From: Niallia endozanthoxylica
Lineage (GTDB): Bacteria > Bacillota > Bacilli > Bacillales > Cytobacillaceae
Direction of reading: 5' to 3'
Length of the DNA stretch: 64,000 nucleotides
NCBI RefSeq assembly: GCF_008710145.1
Contig: NZ_VYKL01000020.1
Span: 1-64,000 of the forward strand
The notes beneath the pieces were generated by a model, which saw only the letters and a program-made list of their open reading frames with translations, did not search any database and was not told where the DNA came from. Positions 8,623 to 19,313 of this stretch are shown here, piece after piece. Each line of letters starts with the position of its first letter. The first letter of the stretch is position 1. Both the position numbers and the translations under genes were made by a program.

Positions 8623-9054
8623 TACTTTTTCAACGAACTCCAGACGTCTAAGTCTTGTTAGAAGCTCTTCAATATCGATTTCCATACCAACAGTATTAAC
8701 AGATAGAGTTACGTTCGCTCTCCCTTGCAGAGGAATGGTTTGATGTATAGTGAGTACGTTACAGCCTGCTGAAGCCACTGTTGTTAATAGATTAGAAAGT
8801 GCTCCTGACCGGTCCTCTAAATAGAAAAATAAAGTGATGATACGTTCTTTTACAACGGTGTGGAATGGGAAAACCGTGTCTCTATACTTATAAAAGGCAC
8901 TTCTGCTCAAATCAACACGCTGTACAGCATCCCAGACCGATTCAGCTTTTCCCCGCTCAATCATTTCCTTTGCCTCAAGCGTTTTTTTCATTGCCTCAGG
9001 CAATACATCTTCCCTTACTAAATAAAACTTTTTATCAGCTTTATTATGTCTCAT
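8599..9054 (-). CDS. pheB: PheB, ACT-domain protein (UPF0735)
   Basis: 151 residues. Residues 1-65 are basic and helical, with an HTH-like segment [18 protein letters not shown]. Residues about 70-147 form an ACT domain ([19 protein letters not shown]). The usual role is amino-acid sensing linked to phenylalanine metabolism, but the biochemical function is not settled. It ends the obg-side operon, 114 bases after obg, as in B. subtilis (spo0B-obg-pheB). Confidence 0.92.
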   Translation of the reverse strand: MRHNKADKKFYLVREDVLPEAMKKTLEAKEMIERGKAESVWDAVQRVDLSRSAFYKYRDTVFPFHTVVKERIITLFFYLEDRSGALSNLLTTVASAGCNVLTIHQTIPLQGRANVTLSVNTVGMEIDIEELLTRLRRLEFVEKVEVLGSGA

Positions 9055-9168
9055 TCCTCTACCTCCAAAAACAAATCCGCAAGTTTCTTTACATTTCTCT
9101 ACTCTTGCGTTTAAACGATGTTTTTCCTACAACGCTAGTTTCACAGGCATTTTCTCTCTTTAACAAAC

Positions 9169-10458
9169 TTATTCAATAAATTCAAATTCAAATTCTAACA
9201 GCCTAACAGTGTCTCCGTCTTTTGCTCCTCGTTCACGAAGCGCCTCGTCCACACCCATCCCGCGAAGCTGACGGGCAAATCGCTTAACTGACTCATCTCT
9301 TGAAAAGTCCGTCATTTTAAATAGCTTTTCAACTGCATCGCCAGACAAAACAAAGCTGCCGTCCGGGTCTCTTGAGATTTCAAATTCCTTCTGCTCTGCT
9401 TCATGCTTATACAGTACATGGTGTACACCATCATCCTCTGTTTCAGCCTGCAGCGGAAATTCAGGGGTTTGCTCAATCTTATCTGCAATGGCAAATAACA
9501 GGTCTCTAAGACCCTTTCTTGTAACAGCTGAAATCGGAAAAATAGGGTAATCCTCATTGAGTTTCTTTTTAAACTCCTCTAGATTACTTTCAGCTTCCGG
9601 CATATCCATCTTATTAGCCACAATAATTTGCGGTCGTTCCATTAAACGCAAATTATATTGTTCTAGTTCATTATTGATTGTTACATAGTCCTCATAAGGA
9701 TCTCGGCCTTCCATCGCTGACATATCAATTACATGAACGATAACTCTTGTTCTTTCGATATGACGTAAAAATTGATGGCCCAATCCTACACCTGAGTGTG
9801 CACCTTCAATCAATCCCGGCAAATCGGCCATAACAAAGCTTCGCCCATCCTCTGTTTCAACCATTCCTAAATTGGGTACAAGCGTTGTAAAGTGATAATC
9901 AGCTATTTTTGGCTTTGCTGATGAAACAACTGATAATAAGGTGGACTTTCCAACACTTGGGAAACCAACCAGTCCGACATCTGCTAAAAGCTTTAATTCT
10001 AGAACGACGTCTCTTTCTTGACCCGGTTCGCCATGTTCTGAAAGCTCTGGAGCAGGATTAGCCGGTGTAGCAAAGCGCGAATTCCCTCTGCCGCCTCTGC
10101 CTCCCTTTGCAATGACAGAACGCTGACCATGCTCCGTTAAGTCGGCAATAACGGCACCTGTCTCAGCATCAGTCACAACGGTTCCCGGCGGAACTTTTAC
10201 AATCATGTCCTTCGCACCGCGGCCATGTTGGTTCTTAGACATTCCATGTTCACCGCGCGTTGCCTTAAAATGACGCTGATAGCGAAAATCCATCAAAGTC
10301 CGTAAGCCTTCCTCCACTTCGAAGACAACGTCTGCTCCCTTACCGCCGTCGCCGCCTGCAGGGCCGCCCTTTGGCACATACTTTTCTCGACGAAAGGCGA
10401 CCATCCCATTACCGCCATCTCCGCCCTTTACATACACTTTGACTCGATCCACAAACAT
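9169..10458 (-). CDS. obg: ObgE, ribosome-associated GTPase
   Basis: 429 residues. The glycine-rich Obg fold covers residues 1-158, starting [18 protein letters not shown]. The GTPase domain carries G1 [10 protein letters not shown]3 DLPGLIEGA and G4 NKMD. The C-terminal OCT domain starts near residue 350. The protein acts in 50S subunit maturation and stress responses and is needed for sporulation initiation in B. subtilis. It follows spo0B by 41 bases, the conserved pairing. Confidence 0.97.
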   Translation of the reverse strand: MFVDRVKVYVKGGDGGNGMVAFRREKYVPKGGPAGGDGGKGADVVFEVEEGLRTLMDFRYQRHFKATRGEHGMSKNQHGRGAKDMIVKVPPGTVVTDAETGAVIADLTEHGQRSVIAKGGRGGRGNSRFATPANPAPELSEHGEPGQERDVVLELKLLADVGLVGFPSVGKSTLLSVVSSAKPKIADYHFTTLVPNLGMVETEDGRSFVMADLPGLIEGAHSGVGLGHQFLRHIERTRVIVHVIDMSAMEGRDPYEDYVTINNELEQYNLRLMERPQIIVANKMDMPEAESNLEEFKKKLNEDYPIFPISAVTRKGLRDLLFAIADKIEQTPEFPLQAETEDDGVHHVLYKHEAEQKEFEISRDPDGSFVLSGDAVEKLFKMTDFSRDESVKRFARQLRGMGVDEALRERGAKDGDTVRLLEFEFEFIE

Positions 10459-10499
10459 ATTTTATTTCCTCCAAACAGTATTTAAGAACAAGAACACAC

Positions 10500-11039
10500 T
10501 TACTTATAGGGAATCATCACCTCAAGTGTCAATTCCCGTTCATTCATATCAACTTGTTTTACATTAATTCCAAAAGAAGTATTATGTAAAAACGTTTCTA
10601 TTGACTCTCTATTCTCTATTATTCCACAAAAGTCAAAAAAGAAACGAAGCCCTTCCTGCTGCTGCTCAATGGTCAGGATTAAATGATTATCATAATAGCT
10701 TTTCATACTTTCATTTAAAACAGTAAAGAACTCACTTGTCCATGTAGTCAGCTCTTCATCATTAAGCTTCCCGCATTTATGATCATCAATCACTTCAAAC
10801 TCCAATTTAAATGACTCCGTTTCCCAATTATGCAATAAGAGCAGCGTTGTAAAATGAGGAAGGTTCAAGTTTGATAGTTTGGTTTCATGCTGTGCTTCGA
10901 TGACAATTTCTCCAATAATTTCTTTTACGCGGTCAATTTTATTTAAATCGATATTTCCTTTAATTAATTGCAGCTTATTTAGCCAATCATGACGTACATG
11001 ACGTAATACTTCAACCGTATTCCATTCTTTTTTCATCAT
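10500..11039 (-). CDS. spo0B: Spo0B, sporulation phosphotransferase
   Basis: 179 residues from the first ATG after an AGGGG site (an in-frame TTG immediately upstream is ignored). It relays phosphate from Spo0F to Spo0A in the sporulation phosphorelay. The helical-hairpin segment RHDWLNKLQLIKGN contains the phospho-accepting histidine (residue 17 from this start). The C-terminal half is the degenerate kinase-like domain. It has its own promoter after the rpmA terminator. Confidence 0.93.
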   Translation of the reverse strand: MMKKEWNTVEVLRHVRHDWLNKLQLIKGNIDLNKIDRVKEIIGEIVIEAQHETKLSNLNLPHFTTLLLLHNWETESFKLEFEVIDDHKCGKLNDEELTTWTSEFFTVLNESMKSYYDNHLILTIEQQQEGLRFFFDFCGIIENRESIETFLHNTSFGINVKQVDMNERELTLEVMIPYK

Positions 11040-11086
11040 CAAATACCCCTACACATTTATTTAGTGTCAGAAGACTGCTTTTTGCT

Positions 11087-11095
11087 AGTATATCA
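11087..11095 (-). promoter_or_regulatory. Extended -10 promoter of spo0B
   Basis: On the minus strand the sequence is TGATATACT, an extended -10 element, about 50 bases before the spo0B start. The -35 match is poor. It lies just downstream of the rpmA terminator. Confidence 0.5.
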
Positions 11096-11230
11096 AAAAA
11101 GTTAGATAGAGTAAGCAATTTAAAGGAAAAAAGAAGAAACGAAAGTGTAAAACATAGAGTTTCCAGGTAAATACAGGAAGTATAGAAAGCAAAAGAAATC
11201 CGATTATTACATTTTTTTCTGCAACATAAA

Positions 11231-11261
11231 GAAAACTCTAACCGTTACAGTTAGAGTTTTC
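11231..11261 (-). terminator. Terminator after rpmA
   Basis: A perfect 12-bp stem (GAAAACTCTAAC with its complement) and 7-base loop start 8 bases after the rpmA stop; on the minus strand it ends in TTTTCTTT. Confidence 0.85.
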
Positions 11262-11268
11262 TTTCTAA

Positions 11269-11908
<640 letters not shown>

Positions 11909-11916
11909 CTTAAACC

Positions 11917-12225
11917 TTACGCGTTGATTTTTTCAACTGTAATTTTTGTGTATGGCTGACGATGACCTTGCTTTTTGCGGTAGTTTTTCTTCGCTTTATA
12001 TTTGAAAACAATAATCTTCTTAGCGCGACCTTGTTTTTCAACTTTAGCTGTAACTGTAGCACCCTCAACAACTGGGCTTCCTACCTTTACATTTTCACCA
12101 CCAACGAAAAGAACCTTATCAAAAGTAACTGTTTCGCCTGCTTCAGCGTTTAGCTTTTCAATGTAGATTGTTTGACCTTCTTCTACTTTAATTTGCTTAC
12201 CGCCTGTTTCGATAATTGCGTACAT
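11917..12225 (-). CDS. rplU: Ribosomal protein bL21
   Basis: 102 residues; binds 23S rRNA. It starts [17 protein letters not shown] and has the basic C-terminal segment [20 protein letters not shown]. It is the first gene of the operon, behind a structured leader with an AAGGAGGTGCAG ribosome site. Confidence 0.98.
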   Translation of the reverse strand: MYAIIETGGKQIKVEEGQTIYIEKLNAEAGETVTFDKVLFVGGENVKVGSPVVEGATVTAKVEKQGRAKKIIVFKYKAKKNYRKKQGHRQPYTKITVEKINA

Positions 12226-12335
12226 AACTGCACCTCCTTATAAACTCAGACTCGCCAATCACAGGTGTTTTGCTAAAATAACAAACTCTTAATACCTGTT
12301 CTGAGCGGTTGTAGCACGGGTGCTACAAACATAAC
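12226..12335 (-). ncRNA. L21 leader RNA (autoregulatory 5' UTR)
   Basis: The untranslated leader contains a hairpin with TTGTAGCA/TGCTACAA arms (12309-12328). It also has two segments that can pair at distance (CAGAACAGGT with ACACCTGTGATT), followed by GGCGAGTCTGAG before the SD. This order matches the Firmicute L21 leader family, thought to bind bL21. Boundaries are approximate. Confidence 0.75.
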
Positions 12336-12344
12336 ATAAGAAAT

Positions 12345-12372
12345 ATTATCACATAAGGAAAGAGAATGTCAA
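12345..12372 (-). promoter_or_regulatory. Promoter of rplU-prp-rpmA
   Basis: Minus strand: -35 TTGACA (12367-12372), 16-base spacer, -10 GATAAT (12345-12350). TAATAT, offset by two, gives an 18-base spacer. Confidence 0.7.
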
Positions 12373-12419
12373 TACAGAAGCGTACTGAACAAAATAATTA
12401 TTGGATGAAGGTTTTGTCT

Positions 12420-13865
12420 CTATTGTCGTATCTTTCCAATATGATAGAAAGGCCGCTTGCTGGTACGCACATCAAATTGCAGCGTAAATCCCAATATTTC
12501 TTCCAACCTGTTCCTATGAACATTTTGTTCTCCGCAAAATACGTTTTTTACTTCTTCTGTTAATTCAATCACAACTTCTTCAAGATCACGGTATCGATAC
12601 TCATAAAGCTCTCTCTCAAGACGGAAGGCAACCGTTTCAGAGCTGGGAATTTTCCCAGTGCCTTCACACTCAGGACATCTTTCCATAAGACCTTCTGCTA
12701 GAGAAACTCTTGTTTTTTTCCTTGTTAATTGTAAGATACCAAGCTGCGTGAAGCCGATTACATCTGTACGGCGGTCATCTTTTTCTAATTCCTTTTTTAT
12801 TTTCCCAATGACTTGACTGCGTTCTTGATCCGTCCTCATATCGATAAAATCAATCAAAATCATTCCGCCAACATCACGAAGGCGGATTTGTCTTGCGGCC
12901 TCGCTCGCTGCAAGCAGATTGGTTTTTAGAACGGTATCCGCTAAATTGTTCTTTCCCGAGTATTTCCCCGTATTGACATCAATAATCGTTAATGCTTCAA
13001 CCTCATCAATCACTAAATAAGCCCCGTTATCAAGCCAAACCATACGTTTTAATAATCGCTCCAATTCCCCCTCTAGATGGTAGAATGAGAAAATATTTTC
13101 TTTCTCTGTATGTATGGTTATGGGCAAATGAGGAAATTGCTTTTTTAGATTTTCCGCCATTTGGCGGTCATCTGCGATTACCTCGATATCGTCTGCAATC
13201 GGTTTAATATCTGTTATCATCTCTAATAGGAAATGATCCTGCTCTTGTAATATCCCTGGTTTTTTCATTGCTTTTGCCTGAACTTCAAGCTCATGAAAGA
13301 CCTGTCTAAGTTCAGCCAATTCCGTACGAATGTCCTGCTCAGATACAGTAAGACTGGCTGTTCGAAAAATTAATCCTTCATCATCTTCTTTTAGTTCATA
13401 TCCAAATTGCCGCATTTTTTCTCTTTCTTCCAACTGCTCCATTTTCTTCGATACGGCTACATATTTTCCTTTTGGCATGTAAATAATCGATTGACCGGAA
13501 AGCTCAATGACAGCATTTAATCTTGGACCCTTTGTTCCTGTTGCATCCTTGTCCACTTGAACTATCAGTCTTTCACCTTGATGAACGAAGGATGAAATAC
13601 TCTTTTTCTCTTTCTTTGCTTTCTCCTCATCTGAAAGTACATAGGAAGGCAATTTATTACGATAGATAAAGCCATTCTTTCCTTCCCCAATGTCAACAAA
13701 GGCTGCATTCATTCCAGGAAGCACTTTCGTTACGGTTCCAATATATATGTTTCCGACAAGAGAGGCATGTCTTGGCTGCTTCACCACAAACTTTTCCATT
13801 TTTTGATTATCTACAAGGGCGAAGCGTTTTTCTCTTGTTATATAATTAACCACTAGTTTCTTCAA
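12420..13865 (-). CDS. rng: Ribonuclease E/G family protein
   Basis: 481 residues. An S1-like RNA-binding domain lies at about residues 37-120 (GNIYIGTVTKVLPGMNAAFV). The RNase E/G catalytic core includes the metal-binding aspartates in IDVNTGKYSG and LIDFIDMR, and ends with the zinc-link-type CPECEGTGKI. It probably takes part in rRNA or mRNA processing. It lies between spoIVFB and rplU as in related Bacillus. It is the short form, lacking the long C-terminal scaffold of E. coli RNase E. Confidence 0.92.
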   Translation of the reverse strand: MKKLVVNYITREKRFALVDNQKMEKFVVKQPRHASLVGNIYIGTVTKVLPGMNAAFVDIGEGKNGFIYRNKLPSYVLSDEEKAKKEKKSISSFVHQGERLIVQVDKDATGTKGPRLNAVIELSGQSIIYMPKGKYVAVSKKMEQLEEREKMRQFGYELKEDDEGLIFRTASLTVSEQDIRTELAELRQVFHELEVQAKAMKKPGILQEQDHFLLEMITDIKPIADDIEVIADDRQMAENLKKQFPHLPITIHTEKENIFSFYHLEGELERLLKRMVWLDNGAYLVIDEVEALTIIDVNTGKYSGKNNLADTVLKTNLLAASEAARQIRLRDVGGMILIDFIDMRTDQERSQVIGKIKKELEKDDRRTDVIGFTQLGILQLTRKKTRVSLAEGLMERCPECEGTGKIPSSETVAFRLERELYEYRYRDLEEVVIELTEEVKNVFCGEQNVHRNRLEEILGFTLQFDVRTSKRPFYHIGKIRQ

Positions 13866-13950
13866 TTCACGTTCCTCGCTTTACCAACTTAAACAAGAGT
13901 GAATATCCTAATATTCACTCTTGTTCCTTCACTCTTATTATTATGTCGAT

Positions 13951-14817
13951 TTAATAAGGATAAAGCAACTCTCCGATTTTTGCATGCAGCATTTTCTCAG
14001 AAAAGTAGGCATGAAGCAATTCATTTTCATCTAATTGCTCCGTTTCAGCATCTTCCTTTTCAATAATAATTAAATGCTTACAGCCGCGTTGAAACTGCTC
14101 CAGTACTCTTATGACAGACTCATCCTCATGGACATAAATATGCTTTAAAGATTTGAATTCCATTTTATTTCCATAGTACCGTTCGAGTAAAAAGCGCACG
14201 AATACATAACGTCTTTGTTTCCATTCATAGAAAAGCGAGAAACTAAGAAAGCCAATCACAATCCACATATTCAAATTAAAAGGCTGTATGATAAGTAAGA
14301 GCATAAAGAATAGCAGAAGAGAAACAGCTGAAATGATGACTGTTTTACTATGTGCGATAGGAAAGGATTCCTTTTGTGATCTCCATAAATAAACAAGCTT
14401 ACCTCCGTCAAGCGGCCAAATCGGAAGCAAATTGAACAAAAGCACCATCAAATTATAATCAACAAATATCATATAAAAATACTCCGGCATCAACGACAAT
14501 TGATATAGAATAAACGCTAAACCAATCATCCATAAATGCTGCAGGGGTCCTGCTAGAGTGACCAGCGCTTCTTCCTTTAACGGCCTATTTCCATGTTCGT
14601 CCACTTCCGCTACGCCGCCAAATGGCAAAAGTGAAATCCGTTTGATTCGCCAGGAGAAAAACGCGGCTGCACATGCATGACCTAGTTCATGCATCATAAC
14701 AATAAACAAAAAAAGAGAAAGTTCAATAAAATGAGCCGTCCAAATGGAAAAAGCCATCACAAGCCATAACAAAGGATGAATATGAATGGATTTCAATACA
14801 GTCAACATACTAGTCAA
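13951..14817 (-). CDS. spoIVFB: SpoIVFB, intramembrane metalloprotease
   Basis: 288 residues. A site-2-type protease that cleaves pro-sigma-K in the mother cell. The zinc motif HELGH is in the second hydrophobic segment (VMMHELGHACAA) and the second metal-binding motif in LLPIWPLDGGKL. Several membrane segments are followed by a C-terminal cytosolic domain (about residues 200-288) resembling a CBS domain, which in the family senses ATP. It overlaps spoIVFA by 8 bases. Confidence 0.96.
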   Translation of the reverse strand: MTSMLTVLKSIHIHPLLWLVMAFSIWTAHFIELSLFLFIVMMHELGHACAAAFFSWRIKRISLLPFGGVAEVDEHGNRPLKEEALVTLAGPLQHLWMIGLAFILYQLSLMPEYFYMIFVDYNLMVLLFNLLPIWPLDGGKLVYLWRSQKESFPIAHSKTVIISAVSLLLFFMLLLIIQPFNLNMWIVIGFLSFSLFYEWKQRRYVFVRFLLERYYGNKMEFKSLKHIYVHEDESVIRVLEQFQRGCKHLIIIEKEDAETEQLDENELLHAYFSEKMLHAKIGELLYPY

Positions 14818-15592
14818 ATTGAATCACCTGTATCGGATCAACAAAATCTTCACCCTCTTTTATTGCAAAATAAAAAGAGCCTTTTGTTCCATCACCATAA
14901 TCGGTGGCCTTTCCAACCTTTGTGCCCTTTTCAATGTATTGGTATAAAGTAACGTTAACCTCGCTTAAATTCCCATACCATGATTCGCTTTTATCTGCAT
15001 GCTGGATGACAACGGTTTGACCAAACCCCTCCTGTTCTCCAATCATACGAACAAGTCCTTCATTCATGGCCTCAACAGCAGCTCCTTGGCCGGTTTCAAT
15101 GGTGATTCGCTGCCCATTTTCACCGAAATTCTCTAGTATTTTTCCTGAAGCAGGCAAAGCATACTGCTGCTTCGAATCGACAGGTCCGTTTTCTTCACTT
15201 TTTTGTTCATTGACAGGCAGTAATGCCAATGGTTTGCCAAAAGTACTTTCATACCAGTCAGATACCGCTGCAAATTGAAACTCCTCATTCATGGAATTCG
15301 TAACAAAATCTCTGGCCGAATCCAACTCTGGTGTCTGATTTCGAAACATTATAGCAATAACCAGTACTAAACAAGCAGAGGCTAATACTTTAAAAATAAA
15401 CACTTCTTTACGAAAAAGAGGATGATTTTCCTCTTCCACTGGACCGCTTTCATAAGACGCCATTCTGTCAAAGCCATAACGCTCCTCATCTTCTGTCCAA
15501 GGAAGTTTGGTTTCCTGCTGCTTATTTGGCCGGTCTCGCTGTTTTTTTCTTTTCTCAATCCTTTTTCGAATGTCATCACTTCTTGAGCGCAT
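14810..15592 (-). CDS. spoIVFA: SpoIVFA, inhibitor and scaffold of SpoIVFB
   Basis: 260 residues. A charged N-terminus precedes one membrane segment (about residues 68-85, FIFKVLASACLVLVIAIMF). The forespore-facing C-terminal domain has an M23/LytM-like fold (GKILENFGENG through VVIQHADKSESWYGNL) but no complete set of zinc ligands, as usual for SpoIVFA. It holds SpoIVFB inactive until cleaved by SpoIVB and CtpB. Start chosen at the ATG behind GGGAGG. Confidence 0.94.
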   Translation of the reverse strand: MRSRSDDIRKRIEKRKKQRDRPNKQQETKLPWTEDEERYGFDRMASYESGPVEEENHPLFRKEVFIFKVLASACLVLVIAIMFRNQTPELDSARDFVTNSMNEEFQFAAVSDWYESTFGKPLALLPVNEQKSEENGPVDSKQQYALPASGKILENFGENGQRITIETGQGAAVEAMNEGLVRMIGEQEGFGQTVVIQHADKSESWYGNLSEVNVTLYQYIEKGTKVGKATDYGDGTKGSFYFAIKEGEDFVDPIQVIQFD

Positions 15593-15720
15593 GATCCTCC
15601 CACCATTCCTTTAAAGGCTTAGTAGTACAAGTCTATGAGCCTGTCAGGCAAAATATGACTAGCCAAAAAGGAACCTAGTACAGCAGGAGCCCGGATTCCC
15701 ATACGTCTGAAAAAATAAAA

Positions 15721-15743
15721 AAACCGGAGATTTCCTCCGGTTT
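15721..15743 (-). terminator. Terminator at the end of minCD
   Basis: AAACCGGAG and CTCCGGTTT form a perfect 9-bp stem. On the minus strand a run of T follows. The TAA stop of minD lies within the stem, so spoIVFA is probably transcribed from its own promoter. Confidence 0.88.
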
Positions 15744-16545
15744 ATTTAACACCAAAAAATTTCTTTAACTTTTTAAATACACCCGGATTTTCCGGTTCTA
15801 ATGTTTGAAGCGGAATGGATTCACCCAGGATTCTTCGCGCAATATTACGATAGGCAATACTTGCTCTGTTGTTAGGATTTAATACGATGGGTTCACCACT
15901 GTTGGAAGCTTTAATGACCTCATCATCATCCGCAACAATTCCGATGAGTTCAATCGATAAATGAGCGGTCACTTCATCTACATCAAGCATGTCTCCATTT
16001 TTCATCATATGACTGCGTATACGGTTAATAATCAGTCTAGGAGGCTCTATCCCTTCCTCCTTCTCCAGCATACCAATAATTCGGTCTGCATCCCTTACAG
16101 AAGATACTTCCGGATTGGTCACAACAATCGCTTTATCAGCACCAGCAACCGCATTTTTATACCCTTGCTCTATTCCCGCAGGACAATCAATAATAATATA
16201 ATCATAATCCTGCTTCAATCCATCAACTAAATCTTTCATCTGCTCCGGTGTTACAGCTGTCTTATCGCTAGTTTGAGCAGCAGGAAGAAGATAAAGGAGA
16301 TCCTCAAATCGCTTATCCTTTACGAGCGCCTGATGAAGCTTACATCGCCCTGCAATTACATCGACAAGATCGTAGATGATTCTATTTTCAAGACCCATGA
16401 CTACATCAAGGTTGCGAAGGCCGATATCTGTATCGACTAAACATACACGCTTTCCCTGAAGAGCCAAAGCTGTACCAATATTTGCAGAAGTCGTCGTTTT
16501 TCCAACTCCGCCTTTTCCTGATGTAATAACGATTGCTTCTCCCAT
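15742..16545 (-). CDS. minD: MinD, septum-site ATPase
   Basis: 267 residues. A deviant Walker A ATPase (SGKGGVGKTTTSANIG) that recruits MinC to the membrane at the poles. Walker B-type YIIIDCPAG is present. The C-terminus ends in an amphipathic membrane-targeting helix (KKLKKFFGVK). It follows minC by one base. Confidence 0.97.
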   Translation of the reverse strand: MGEAIVITSGKGGVGKTTTSANIGTALALQGKRVCLVDTDIGLRNLDVVMGLENRIIYDLVDVIAGRCKLHQALVKDKRFEDLLYLLPAAQTSDKTAVTPEQMKDLVDGLKQDYDYIIIDCPAGIEQGYKNAVAGADKAIVVTNPEVSSVRDADRIIGMLEKEEGIEPPRLIINRIRSHMMKNGDMLDVDEVTAHLSIELIGIVADDDEVIKASNSGEPIVLNPNNRASIAYRNIARRILGESIPLQTLEPENPGVFKKLKKFFGVK

Positions 16546-16546
16546 C

Positions 16547-17227
16547 CTACCTTCCCCTTTCTAATCTCGTTAAATTCGGTCGAATATGCATTAATACTTG
16601 TAATTTATCAATCATCATTTGATTATCTTCATTTATAAAAGCACATTCCATTTCTTTTGATTCCTCTTCATCATAATGATCTGGTGCCCGATTAATATGT
16701 TTACTTATTCGCAGCTGAGATGGCTTCATAACAGAAGCGGCAATGATTGCCTCACTATTCCCAAAGCAGCCAGCATGGGCAATCCCTTTTAAAACACCCA
16801 TGATAAATATATTTCCTCCGGCCATCACCGTGCCGCCCGGATTTACGTCGCCAATTAGTAATAAATCTCCCGGTACCTTTAATACTTGACCGGAGCGGAC
16901 AATCCCAGTAACAGAAACGATCTCCTGCTCTTGTTTCATTTTCTCTATTTCTTCTTTTGTCATAACATTAGAAGTAATCGAATCAACTATAAAGTTCTTT
17001 TTTTTATTAATCAATTCTTCTAACTCTTCAGCATGCTGTTCTGTTAAATAACGATTACCCACTTGGACTTTTACTGTAATTAGCTGATCGCCATCGTGTA
17101 AGCGGGAAGTTTCCGATAATTTCCACTGGAGCTCTTTTTTTAGCTCTTCAAAGGAACAACTATCATTCAAGTGAAGAGTAAGCCCTTCTTTTGTTCCTCT
17201 TATGGTTACATTTTGGAGTTTTTTCAT
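16547..17227 (-). CDS. minC: MinC, inhibitor of FtsZ assembly
   Basis: 226 residues. The N-terminal FtsZ-inhibiting domain covers about residues 1-105. The C-terminal right-handed beta-helix (residues about 110-205) has the MinD-contact segment [19 protein letters not shown]. The start is ATG behind GAGGTGACC. The mreD-minC gap of 479 bases holds a family A repeat. Confidence 0.96.
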   Translation of the reverse strand: MKKLQNVTIRGTKEGLTLHLNDSCSFEELKKELQWKLSETSRLHDGDQLITVKVQVGNRYLTEQHAEELEELINKKKNFIVDSITSNVMTKEEIEKMKQEQEIVSVTGIVRSGQVLKVPGDLLLIGDVNPGGTVMAGGNIFIMGVLKGIAHAGCFGNSEAIIAASVMKPSQLRISKHINRAPDHYDEEESKEMECAFINEDNQMMIDKLQVLMHIRPNLTRLERGR

Positions 17228-17263
17228 GAAAAGATGGTCACCTCAACTAGAGCACTATATAAG

Positions 17264-17452
17264 ATCAAATTTGCCTCTTCGAATTTGCGTCCGACTTTTT
17301 GCCGAGCTTGCTCGGTAAATTACCTAAAAAAAATCGCATGACTCGCCGGAGGCTTAACTTCATTCAGCAGGGGTTTGAATCCCGCTGAATCGGAGAGATT
17401 TTTTCATTCATCCCTTAACTTTAGAAATTAAGAAGTCTGCTGAATAAAGTTA
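17264..17452 (-). repeat. Structured intergenic repeat, family A, copy 2
   Basis: Compact version without the insertion seen in copy 1. The stem reads TTTGCCGAGC/GCTCGGTAAA, with compensatory changes against copies 1 and 3. The arms ATTCAGC and GCTGAAT flank a GGG/CCC stem. The first arm could instead pair with the distal GCTGAAT near 17441, so two folds are possible. It lies between mreD and minC. The remaining part of the gap (17453-17685) is AT-rich with nothing I recognise. Confidence 0.85.
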
Positions 17453-17685
17453 AAATAGATTAAGAGAATTTATATAAAATGGAAGATAGTTTTATCTGAT
17501 TTTTGACAAATTCACCATTTGATTTTTAAATAATAAGCATGATTACCTAGTAAATAAAAACTGTTTTAATACTTCGACAAAAATCGTAAAATCTCCTTTT
17601 TTAAAATAACAAAAAGAAAAGATGAATGATGGCAGAGATTACATTTCAATATCTTACAAGAATGGATTAACAAGCAAAAAAAGGT

Positions 17686-17716
17686 AAACGACTAAAGCGC
17701 GGCGCTTTAATCGTTT
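17686..17716 (-). terminator. Terminator at the end of mreBCD
   Basis: AAACGACTAAAGC and its near-complement (one mismatch) form the stem; TTTTTTT follows on the minus strand. The mreD TAA stop lies in the stem, so minCD should have a separate promoter. Confidence 0.8.
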
Positions 17717-18225
17717 CTTAATGCTTCGGCATAGCTTTCCAAATACTTTTTCAATGGAATAGCGATTAGTATGATAAAGATGAGATTAAGAATTAAAGTG
17801 GGCATAAGCCTAATATCAACAAAACGGGAAAATATCATGTCTGTTCTGTGAATGATAAAATTCATTTCGTATACTCCTAATTCTAATAGGGTAACCCCTA
17901 GCAGAGCAACAAAAGAAACAATAACAATATTACTTTGCATCACCTTCATAATCCAAGAGGTTATATAGGCAACCAATGGGAGCATAAATAAGTAAATTCC
18001 TATTATTTCAGTGTAGACAACATCGAACAACAATCCAAAAATAAACCCATACATAAGTCCATGCTTTCGACTTCCGTATATCGTTGTAAAAATAATAGAT
18101 ACCATTAAAAAATGCGGTACGACCATTCTATTGCTGACAAGTGACTCCACCGTAAGCAATTCAACAAAGATACTTTCAAAAATAAAACAGAGGCTGATAA
18201 TGAGAGGAAGAAAAGCCTTTTTCAC
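17707..18225 (-). CDS. mreD: MreD, rod-shape membrane protein
   Basis: 172 residues, almost entirely hydrophobic with about five membrane segments. Part of the MreBCD elongation complex. Its ATG overlaps the stop of mreC by four bases, indicating translational coupling. Confidence 0.93.
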   Translation of the reverse strand: MKKAFLPLIISLCFIFESIFVELLTVESLVSNRMVVPHFLMVSIIFTTIYGSRKHGLMYGFIFGLLFDVVYTEIIGIYLFMLPLVAYITSWIMKVMQSNIVIVSFVALLGVTLLELGVYEMNFIIHRTDMIFSRFVDIRLMPTLILNLIFIILIAIPLKKYLESYAEALRND

Positions 18226-19103
18226 TTTTTCTCCTCCTCCTCACCTATCATATCACTCAGCTCCGGCTGGGTCATTCCCCGCTTAACAACCATGACATGT
18301 TCAATATCATAGAAATTGGCTCCTGGCTTAACATAGGCCATTTGCGTTAAACCATATTCATCTGGAACAACCTCTTCCACTGTCCCGATGACAAGCTGTG
18401 ATGGAAACACACCGCCCATACCGGATGTTTGAACAATCTGTTCTTTTTCAATTTTTGCTTCATATGGAATTCTTTTCAACAGAAGCATTTCTTTTTCTCG
18501 ATCAAAGCCTTCAATTTGACCATAGTAGGTTTCAGTTCCTACAACTTCAGCTGACACACGGTTCGTCGTATCATTTGAGCTTAATAATTGAACGGTTGCA
18601 GTGAATTGACGGCTGTTTTTTACTTTTCCAATTAAACCTGTGGACGTAATGACCGACATATCCTTCTCGATACCATCTGTTGAACCTTTATTAATAATTA
18701 ACAGTTCATTCCAACGGTCAGGATTCCGGCCAATAACGGTTGCTTGAATCGGCTCATAATCGCTTAAGGATTCCTCCTTATCTAAGATATCTTTCAGCTC
18801 TTTATTTTCCTCTGTTAAGCTCTGAACTTCTGCTTTCAGCTGTGCCAATTCATTTAATCGTGATTTTAATTGTTTGTTTTCTTCATATGTATTTTGCAAG
18901 TCCTTCACATTTTCAAAAAAACCGGCAAAATAATGAGCCGGTCTTGACACAAGGGTTTGAACCCAGCCGGCCGTATCCTTGATAAACTGTTCCGGCCAGG
19001 TCAACTCGTCACGTTCCTTAAGTGAAAACCCTATTAATGCCACGAGAATGATAATGCTAACAAGCAAAATAATCAGGCGTTTGTTCAAAAAGAACTGTGG
19101 CAT
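18222..19103 (-). CDS. mreC: MreC, rod-shape protein
   Basis: 293 residues from the chosen start. One membrane segment (about residues 8-28), a coiled coil (about 68-110) and the beta-barrel MreC domain follow; it links MreB to the wall synthases outside the membrane. The frame is open 63 bases further upstream, but that part lies inside a family A repeat. The ATG at 19101-19103 has AGAGGTG eight bases before it, and the N-terminus then matches the family (NKRLIILLVSIIILVALIGF). Confidence 0.95.
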   Translation of the reverse strand: MPQFFLNKRLIILLVSIIILVALIGFSLKERDELTWPEQFIKDTAGWVQTLVSRPAHYFAGFFENVKDLQNTYEENKQLKSRLNELAQLKAEVQSLTEENKELKDILDKEESLSDYEPIQATVIGRNPDRWNELLIINKGSTDGIEKDMSVITSTGLIGKVKNSRQFTATVQLLSSNDTTNRVSAEVVGTETYYGQIEGFDREKEMLLLKRIPYEAKIEKEQIVQTSGMGGVFPSQLVIGTVEEVVPDEYGLTQMAYVKPGANFYDIEHVMVVKRGMTQPELSDMIGEEEEKK

Positions 19104-19117
19104 TTGGAACACCTCTA

Positions 19118-19312
19118 TTATCAAATTCGTCCGTCGAATTTGCGTCCGGATATTTACTGAGCTCACTCAGTAAATAACCTTTAAAAGATCGCAAGACTCG
19201 CCGGAGGCTTACCTTCATTCAGCAGGAGGTTGAACCCCCGCTAAATCGAAGAGCTATTCGCATTCATCCCTTAACTTTAGAAGAGGAAGACTTCCGCTGA
19301 ATGAAGTTAAGG
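19118..19312 (-). repeat. Structured intergenic repeat, family A, copy 3
   Basis: Fills almost the whole mreB-mreC gap. One end lies one base from the mreB stop, the other within the mreC ribosome-site region. It has the end palindrome AAATTCG...CGAATTT, the stem ATTTACTGAG/CTCAGTAAAT and the outer arms TTCATTCAGC and GCTGAATGAA. It would be transcribed within the mreBCD mRNA. Confidence 0.88.
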
Positions 19313-19313
19313 G

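Noticed and set aside
19104-19166. N-terminal extension of MreC into the repeat
   Set aside because: No ribosome site there, sequence comes from the family A repeat, and MreC homology starts at the later ATG.
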